64,000 nucleotides of DNA, from the NCBI GenBank assembly GCA_003265685.1, contig QJOU01000022.1:30750-94749 (forward strand), written 5' to 3'. A model generated the notes under the pieces. That model saw only the letters and a list, made by a program, of their open reading frames with translations. It was not told the DNA's origin and searched no databases. Both the position numbers and the translations under genes were made by a program. Positions 59,691 through 64,000 of the stretch are shown here, in pieces (the stretch's first letter is position 1; every line of letters starts with the position of its first letter). Source of the stretch: Piscinibacter caeni (GTDB taxonomy: Bacteria; Pseudomonadota; Gammaproteobacteria; Burkholderiales; Burkholderiaceae_C).

Positions 59691-60311
59691 TCAGCGGTTC
59701 GCCGCGCCCGGGGTGCGCGGCGGCCGGGCGCCCGGCGGCAGCGGTTGCGGCGGAGGTGGCATCTGGCCCGGCTGCACCTGCCCGACACCCTGCCCCGGCG
59801 GCAACATGCCGGCGGCCGGCTGCGGCGCCGGGGCGCCGGGCCGCACCATCTCCATCGCCACCGGCGGCAGGCTGCCGGTGGCGGCCATCGGCAACGGCGG
59901 CACCTCGAGGGTCAACGCGGGGGCGCCCTCCTTGGGGCCGATCGCCGCGCTGCGCAGGCTGACCGCCTGCAACACCAGGTCACCATCCAGCACCGACCCG
60001 ACCGCGTAGGTGCGTGCAGGCCGGCTGTCGACCGCGATCGTCGCGAAGCCGCTGGTGGCCGGCGGGCGCGCCGCCATCACGCCGAGCAGCCTGAAGCGCG
60101 AAGCCAGTTCCGGCGCCGCGACCGGCGCCGCCGCCTCGCGCGGCGTGACGCCGAGCAGGCGGCCGAGATCGCCGCGCTGCGCGGTCGACTCGCCCACCGA
60201 CACCGCATACGGCGGCGCGCTCGGCGCGGCGACGAACAGGCGCAGTCCCCAGAACACCGCGGTCGCGGCAACCAGAGCCCAGGCGGCAAAGGCGGCGAAT
60301 CTTGCCAACAT
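59691..60311 (-). CDS. gspC: Type II secretion protein GspC
   Basis: A 206-aa inner-membrane protein that links the type II secretion platform to the secretin. One membrane helix (about residues 5-27), then the periplasmic homology region: FRLLGVMAARPPATSGFATIAVD, ARTYAVGSVLDGDLVLQAVS. The C-terminus is Pro/Gly/Gln-rich and lacks a PDZ or coiled-coil domain. The ATG at 60311 is chosen; a GTG at 60344 would add 11 residues. It diverges from gspG, an arrangement known in Burkholderiales. Confidence 0.86.
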   Translation of the reverse strand: MLARFAAFAAWALVAATAVFWGLRLFVAAPSAPPYAVSVGESTAQRGDLGRLLGVTPREAAAPVAAPELASRFRLLGVMAARPPATSGFATIAVDSRPARTYAVGSVLDGDLVLQAVSLRSAAIGPKEGAPALTLEVPPLPMAATGSLPPVAMEMVRPGAPAPQPAAGMLPPGQGVGQVQPGQMPPPPQPLPPGARPPRTPGAANR

Positions 60312-60372
60312 GCGCGGATTATCATCGAGCGCTTTCGCAACCACCGGCCCTGCCGCGCAGGGCGGTCACAAG

Positions 60373-60810
60373 ATGTCGCATCCCTCGTCCCTTCGGCGCC
60401 TTCGCTCGCGCGGCTTCACGCTGATCGAGCTGATGGTGGTGCTGGTCATCATCGGCGTGCTGGCTGCGCTGATCGTGCCCAACGTGCTCGACCGTGCCGA
60501 CGACGCCCGCGTCACCGCCGCGCGCACCGACGTCAACAACCTGATGCAGGCGCTCAAGCTGTACCGGCTCGACAACCAGCGCTACCCGACCGGCGAGCAG
60601 GGCCTGCAGGCGCTGGTGATCAAGCCGTCCGGCGGGCCGATCCCGCCGAACTGGAAGCCCTACCTCGAGAAGCTGCCGAACGATCCCTGGGGCAAGCCCT
60701 ACCAGTACGCCAACCCCGGCCTGAAGGGCGAGATCGACGTGTTCAGCTTCGGCGCCGATGGCGTGCTGGGCGGTGAAGGCAAGGATGCGGAGATCGGCTC
60801 CTGGCAGTGA
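60373..60810 (+). CDS. gspG: Major pseudopilin GspG
   Basis: A 145-aa major pseudopilin. Prepilin site SRG|FTLIELMVVLVIIGVLAALIVP with Glu5, then the GspG calcium-binding and C-terminal pattern: YRLDNQRYPTGEQGLQALV, LEKLPNDPWGKPYQY and FSFGADGVLGGEGKDAEIGSW (read in parts), very strongly conserved. It assembles into the pseudopilus that pushes substrates through the secretin. The start is the ATG at 60373. It is followed by gspH with a 26-bp overlap. Confidence 0.96.
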   Translation: MSHPSSLRRLRSRGFTLIELMVVLVIIGVLAALIVPNVLDRADDARVTAARTDVNNLMQALKLYRLDNQRYPTGEQGLQALVIKPSGGPIPPNWKPYLEKLPNDPWGKPYQYANPGLKGEIDVFSFGADGVLGGEGKDAEIGSWQ

Positions 60811-61264
60811 CACGCGGCGCGCGGCCGGCTTCACGCTGGTCGAACTGCTGATCGTCGTCGCCCTGATCGCCGTGGCCAGCGGCGTCGTCAGCCTGGCGCT
60901 GCGCGACCCGGCGGCCACGCGACTGGAGCGCGAGGCCGCCCGGCTGTCCGCGCTGCTCGAGGCGGCCCGCGCGGAGTCGCGCGCCTCGGGCGTGGAAGCG
61001 CGCTGGGAGCCGCGCCGCGAGCAGGCCGACGAACCCGGCTTCCGCTTCCTCGGCCTGCCCGCCTCGATCGAACTGCCCGAACAATGGCTCGGCGAGGGGG
61101 TGCGCGCCGAGATTCCGGGCGCGCGTGCGGTGCTGCTCGGCCCCGAGCCGCTGATCCCGCCGCAGCGCATCCTGCTGCGCCTGGACCGCCAGTACCTTCT
61201 GCTCGGCACCGACGGGCTGGGGCCGTTCACGGTGCTGGAGACGGGATCGGAGGCGCCACAGTGA
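60785..61264 (+). CDS. gspH: Minor pseudopilin GspH
   Basis: A 159-aa minor pseudopilin: prepilin site RRAAG|FTLVELLIVVALIAVASGVVSL with Glu5, then LEREAARLSALLEAARAESRASG, the GspH/FimT start, and a beta-rich C-terminal domain. The ATG at 60785 lies inside gspG and puts a normal short basic leader before the cleavage site. It overlaps gspI (GTGA). Confidence 0.9.
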   Translation: MRRSAPGSDTRRAAGFTLVELLIVVALIAVASGVVSLALRDPAATRLEREAARLSALLEAARAESRASGVEARWEPRREQADEPGFRFLGLPASIELPEQWLGEGVRAEIPGARAVLLGPEPLIPPQRILLRLDRQYLLLGTDGLGPFTVLETGSEAPQ

Positions 61265-61620
61265 CACGCTCGCGTGGCTTCACGTTGATCGAGGTGCTGG
61301 TGGCGCTGGCGGTGGTGGCCGTCACGCTCGGTGCCGGCATCAAGGCGGCCGGCGCGCTGACCGGCAACGCGCAGCGCCTGGCCGAGGTCAGCGCGGCGCA
61401 GTGGTGCGCCGACAACCAGATCACCGGGCTGCGCCTCGCCAAGGTCTTTCCGAGCGTGGGCGACGGCGACTTCGCCTGCGAGCAGCTCGGCCGCAGCTTC
61501 GCCGGCAAGCTGGTGGTGCGGCCGACGCCGAACCCGAACTTCCGGCGTGTCGACGCGCAGGTGTTCAACGAGGTCGGCGAGCCGTTGCTGACCCTGTCCA
61601 CGGTGCTGGGGCGGTATTGA
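61261..61620 (+). CDS. gspI: Minor pseudopilin GspI
   Basis: A 119-aa minor pseudopilin: SRG|FTLIEVLVALAVVAVTLGAGIKA with Glu5, then RLAEVSAAQWCADNQITGLRL, the GspI mark, and a short beta domain. With GspJ and GspK it forms the pseudopilus tip. The start is the GTG at 61261, overlapping the gspH stop. Confidence 0.93.
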   Translation: MTRSRGFTLIEVLVALAVVAVTLGAGIKAAGALTGNAQRLAEVSAAQWCADNQITGLRLAKVFPSVGDGDFACEQLGRSFAGKLVVRPTPNPNFRRVDAQVFNEVGEPLLTLSTVLGRY

Positions 61621-61622
61621 GC

Positions 61623-62288
61623 ATGCGTGGCGCACTCCCCCAACGCGGCTTCACGCTCGTCGAGGTGCTGGTGGCGCTGCTCGTGCTGGCGCTGATGGCC
61701 AGCATGGCCTGGCAGGGCGTGGACGGCATCGTGCGGGCGCGCGACACCAGCCAGGGTCAGATCGACCGCACGCTGCGCCTGAACGCGGTGGTCGGCCAGT
61801 GGGAGACCGACCTCGGCGCGGTGCAGGACACCGGCGCCGTGCCGGCGCTGAACTTCGACGGCGCGACGCTGCGCCTGACCCGCAGCGCGGCCGGTGGCGT
61901 GCAGGTGGTGGCCTGGTCGCTGCGCCCGGACGAGTCCGCCAGCACCCTGCTGCGCTGGGCCGGCCCGGTGGCCACCACCAGCGCCGCGCTGCAGGACAGC
62001 TGGATCGCCAGCCAGCAGCTGCAGGGCAACGAGCCCGGCCAGCTGCGCGCGCTCGAGGGCGTCAACCAGTGGCAGGTCTACTTCTGGTACCAGAACCAGG
62101 CGCAAAGCAGCGGCTGGAGCAATGCGCAGTCCAGCGGCAACGTGGCCCAGCCACCGGCCGGCGGCGCCAGCGCGCCGGCCGCCGCCGGTGCCGCGGCCCT
62201 GCCCAACGGGGTGCGGCTGGTGATGGAGTTCGCACCCGGCAGCGGCCTGTCGGGGTCGATCACGCGCGACGCGCTGCTCGAGCCATGA
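61623..62288 (+). CDS. gspJ: Minor pseudopilin GspJ
   Basis: A 221-aa minor pseudopilin: QRG|FTLVEVLVALLVLALMASMAWQG with Glu5, then GQIDRTLRLNAVVGQWETDL and a beta-rich body; an Ala/Gly/Pro-rich low-complexity insert (about residues 165-190) precedes the final strand. It lies 2 bp after gspI and overlaps gspK by 4 (ATGA). Confidence 0.92.
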   Translation: MRGALPQRGFTLVEVLVALLVLALMASMAWQGVDGIVRARDTSQGQIDRTLRLNAVVGQWETDLGAVQDTGAVPALNFDGATLRLTRSAAGGVQVVAWSLRPDESASTLLRWAGPVATTSAALQDSWIASQQLQGNEPGQLRALEGVNQWQVYFWYQNQAQSSGWSNAQSSGNVAQPPAGGASAPAAAGAAALPNGVRLVMEFAPGSGLSGSITRDALLEP

Positions 62289-63223
62289 CGAGGCTGCGCC
62301 ACCGCTCGCGGCGCGGCGCCGCGCTGCTGACCGCGATGATCATCGTCACGCTGCTGGCCACGCTGGTGGCGGCGATGGTGCTGCAGCAGCGCCGCGCCGT
62401 GCTGGTGGAGGCGGCCGAGCGCAGCCGCGTGCAGTCGTCCTGGATCCTGAACGGCGCGCTCGACTGGGCGCGCCTGATCCTGCGCGAGGACAAGCGCTCG
62501 GGCCGGCCGACCGCGCTCACCGAGCCCTGGGCCACGCCGCTGGCCGAGTCGCGCCTGTCGACCTTCCTGGCCGCGGACAACGCCAACGCCGAGGACGGGC
62601 CGGACGCCTTCCTGTCCGGCGTGATCACCGACGCGCAGGCCCGCTTCAACCTGTTCAACCTGGCCGAGGGCAACAAGGTTTCGCCCAACGACCTGGAGGC
62701 GCTGCAGCGCCTGTGCCAGGCGATCGGCGTGTCCGACGACGTGGCCCGGCGCATCGCCACCGGCATGGTCGCGGCGGTGGCGCCGGGCACCGACAGCGCC
62801 GCGCCGCTGCGGCCGCAGACCCTCGAGCAGCTGGCCTGGTTCGGCATCGATGCCGACACGATCGATCGCCTCGCGCCCTACGTCGTGCTGCTGCCGTCGC
62901 GCACGGCCGTCAACGTCAACACCGCGCCGCGCGAGGTGCTCGCGGCGGCGATCAAGGGGCTGGACCTGGCCACCGCCGAGCGCCTGATCCAGGTGCGCCA
63001 GCGCGACCCGTTCAAGAACCTCGAGGCGGTCTCGTCGCAAGCCACCGGCCTGACGCTCAACGGCGCGCTGGTGTCGGTCAACTCCGACTACTTCGAGGTG
63101 CGTGGCCGCCTGCGCCTGGAGGACCGCGTGCTCGAGCAGCGCTCGCTGGTCGTGCGGCGCGGACTCGATGTCGTGGTGTTGCGGCGCGAACAGGTGTCCT
63201 CGCGCGACGCCCACCGCGGCTGA
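62285..63223 (+). CDS. gspK: Pseudopilus tip protein GspK
   Basis: A 312-aa tip pseudopilin without Glu5: RRG|AALLTAMIIVTLLATLVAAMV, as expected for GspK. The helical insertion follows: LNGALDWARLILRED, ITDAQARFNLFNLAEG, and a helix-hairpin-helix-like AVNVNTAPREVLAAAIKGLD. It caps the pseudopilus and binds calcium in characterised members. It overlaps gspJ. Confidence 0.94.
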   Translation: MTRLRHRSRRGAALLTAMIIVTLLATLVAAMVLQQRRAVLVEAAERSRVQSSWILNGALDWARLILREDKRSGRPTALTEPWATPLAESRLSTFLAADNANAEDGPDAFLSGVITDAQARFNLFNLAEGNKVSPNDLEALQRLCQAIGVSDDVARRIATGMVAAVAPGTDSAAPLRPQTLEQLAWFGIDADTIDRLAPYVVLLPSRTAVNVNTAPREVLAAAIKGLDLATAERLIQVRQRDPFKNLEAVSSQATGLTLNGALVSVNSDYFEVRGRLRLEDRVLEQRSLVVRRGLDVVVLRREQVSSRDAHRG

Positions 63224-63364
63224 GCGCCCGAGGCGCGCCGCCAGCGGGTAGCGCCGGTTGTGGGCAGGCCACGACGGGTTTACAACGTCGTGTCCTAAGT
63301 CGTTGATTCGTGAAGGTTTGTAGCAGAGCCCTCTCTACAATGGCGCCAGTCCGATAAAGCCCGC

Positions 63365-64000
63365 ATGTCGCTCCTCGTCGTCCAGATCCCCTCGCGGTCG
63401 CGCCTGTCCGCCCGCCGCAGTGCCGGCGAGGCGGCGCCGTCCGTGTCGGACCGCAGCACCGAATACGCCTACGCCACCAGCCCCGACGGGCTGCAGCTGG
63501 ACAAGCAGGGCGAGTCCGCCGCCGCGCTGCTGCCCCGGGCCGCCACGGTGATCGCCCAGCTCGCCGATGCAGACGTGAGCTGGCACCGCATCACCCTGCC
63601 CAAGGCGCCGCAGGCCAAGCTGCGCGCCGCGCTGGTCGGCGTGCTCGAGGACGTGCTGCTCGACGATGCCGAGGCGGTGCACCTGGCGCTCGCGCCCGGT
63701 GCGACGCCGGGCCAGCCGGTCTGGGTGGCGGCAGTCGACAAGGCCTGGCTGCGCGCCGAGCTGGCTGCGCTCGAGAAGGCCGACGTGTTCGTCGACCGGG
63801 TCGTGCCCTCGAGCTGGCCCGACGACCCGCCCTCCGGCCACTTTGCCGAGACCGGTGCGGGCGAACCCGGCAGCAGTGAGGGCATCGTGCTGCACTGGGC
63901 CCATCCCGACGGCGTGGCCGCGCTGCGCCTGCAGGGCGCGCTGGTGCGCGCGCTGGTGCCGCGCCCCGCGCCGGCCGGCACGCGCTGGAGCGCCACCGCC
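63365..64000 (+). CDS. gspL: Type II secretion protein GspL, N-terminal part
   Basis: The first 212 codons, cut by the window end. The fold is the cytoplasmic actin-like part of GspL: TEYAYATSPDGLQLDKQGES, WHRITLPKAPQAKLRAALVGVLEDVLLDDAE (read in parts), VWVAAVDKAWLRAELAALE. GspL recruits the GspE ATPase to the membrane. The start is the ATG at 63365, after a 141-bp gap from gspK that contains CACGACG...CGTCGTG (a 7-bp dyad near 63270-63295) and a TACAAT -10-like hexamer at 63336, so it may have its own promoter. Confidence 0.88.
   Translation, partial: MSLLVVQIPSRSRLSARRSAGEAAPSVSDRSTEYAYATSPDGLQLDKQGESAAALLPRAATVIAQLADADVSWHRITLPKAPQAKLRAALVGVLEDVLLDDAEAVHLALAPGATPGQPVWVAAVDKAWLRAELAALEKADVFVDRVVPSSWPDDPPSGHFAETGAGEPGSSEGIVLHWAHPDGVAALRLQGALVRALVPRPAPAGTRWSATA

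Overview
The window is high-GC DNA (visibly about two-thirds G+C or more) from a betaproteobacterium. The gene set and order point to Burkholderiales, near the Rubrivivax/Leptothrix/Methylibium/Caldimonas group: hrcA-nadK-recN, pilMNOPQ-aroK-aroB-dgt, classical Burkholderiales porins, and gspC divergent from gspGHIJKL. The genus is an inference; no rRNA is present.

Region 1 (1 to about 8631) is an integrated mobile element whose left end lies outside the window. It has a tyrosine-recombinase C-terminus, an AlpA-type DNA-binding protein, a DUF3987 primase/helicase-like protein, an origin-like array of TTAACC iterons, a DUF5681 protein and a run of small overlapping unknown genes closed by a rho-independent terminator. 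Beyond the terminator is a more A/T-rich cargo module on the minus strand: a 67-aa winged-helix-like protein, a winged-helix/HEPN protein with an Rx4H motif, and a second winged-helix protein joined to it by a TAATG overlap. A complete CAU-anticodon tRNA follows. The element ends in the anticodon loop of a host CAU tRNA, of which only the 5' half remains here. There are no capsid, tail or conjugation genes, so it looks like a phage satellite or a small integrative element. The cargo is the best candidate for an undescribed system, probably defence or toxin-antitoxin.

Region 2 (8.7-23.4 kb) is core chromosome: hrcA (minus), then nadK-recN-rapZ-LON-domain gene (plus, overlapping), mutY plus a dynamin-like GTPase (minus), and gltBD (minus). 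A REP-like palindrome and a REP-associated transposase-like gene that has lost its catalytic residues sit between gltB and the pilin genes.

Region 3 (24.3-42.2 kb, all minus) is a type IV pilus supercluster. Transcribed leftward it reads pilM-N-O-P-Q, a large Ig-like lipoprotein, aroK, aroB, dgt, pilV-W-X-Y1-E, fimT. Most junctions overlap or are a few bases apart, so the pilus alignment and secretin complex, shikimate genes and minor pilins are probably transcribed in long units.

Region 4 (42.5-52.0 kb) carries a penicillin-binding protein 1A gene diverging from pilM, then cyaY, lptM-lysA, a 266-bp three-armed inverted-repeat structure, and a dipeptide-type ABC transporter operon (dppB, M20 amidohydrolase, dppC, dppD, dppF) without a binding protein.

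Region 5 (52.1-64.0 kb) has a DUF3047 lipoprotein and two porins, coq7, an OsmC-family gene, a candidate terminated small RNA, ilvA, a divergent CobT homologue, and a type II secretion cluster (gspC minus; gspG-H-I-J-K-L plus, gspL cut by the window end).
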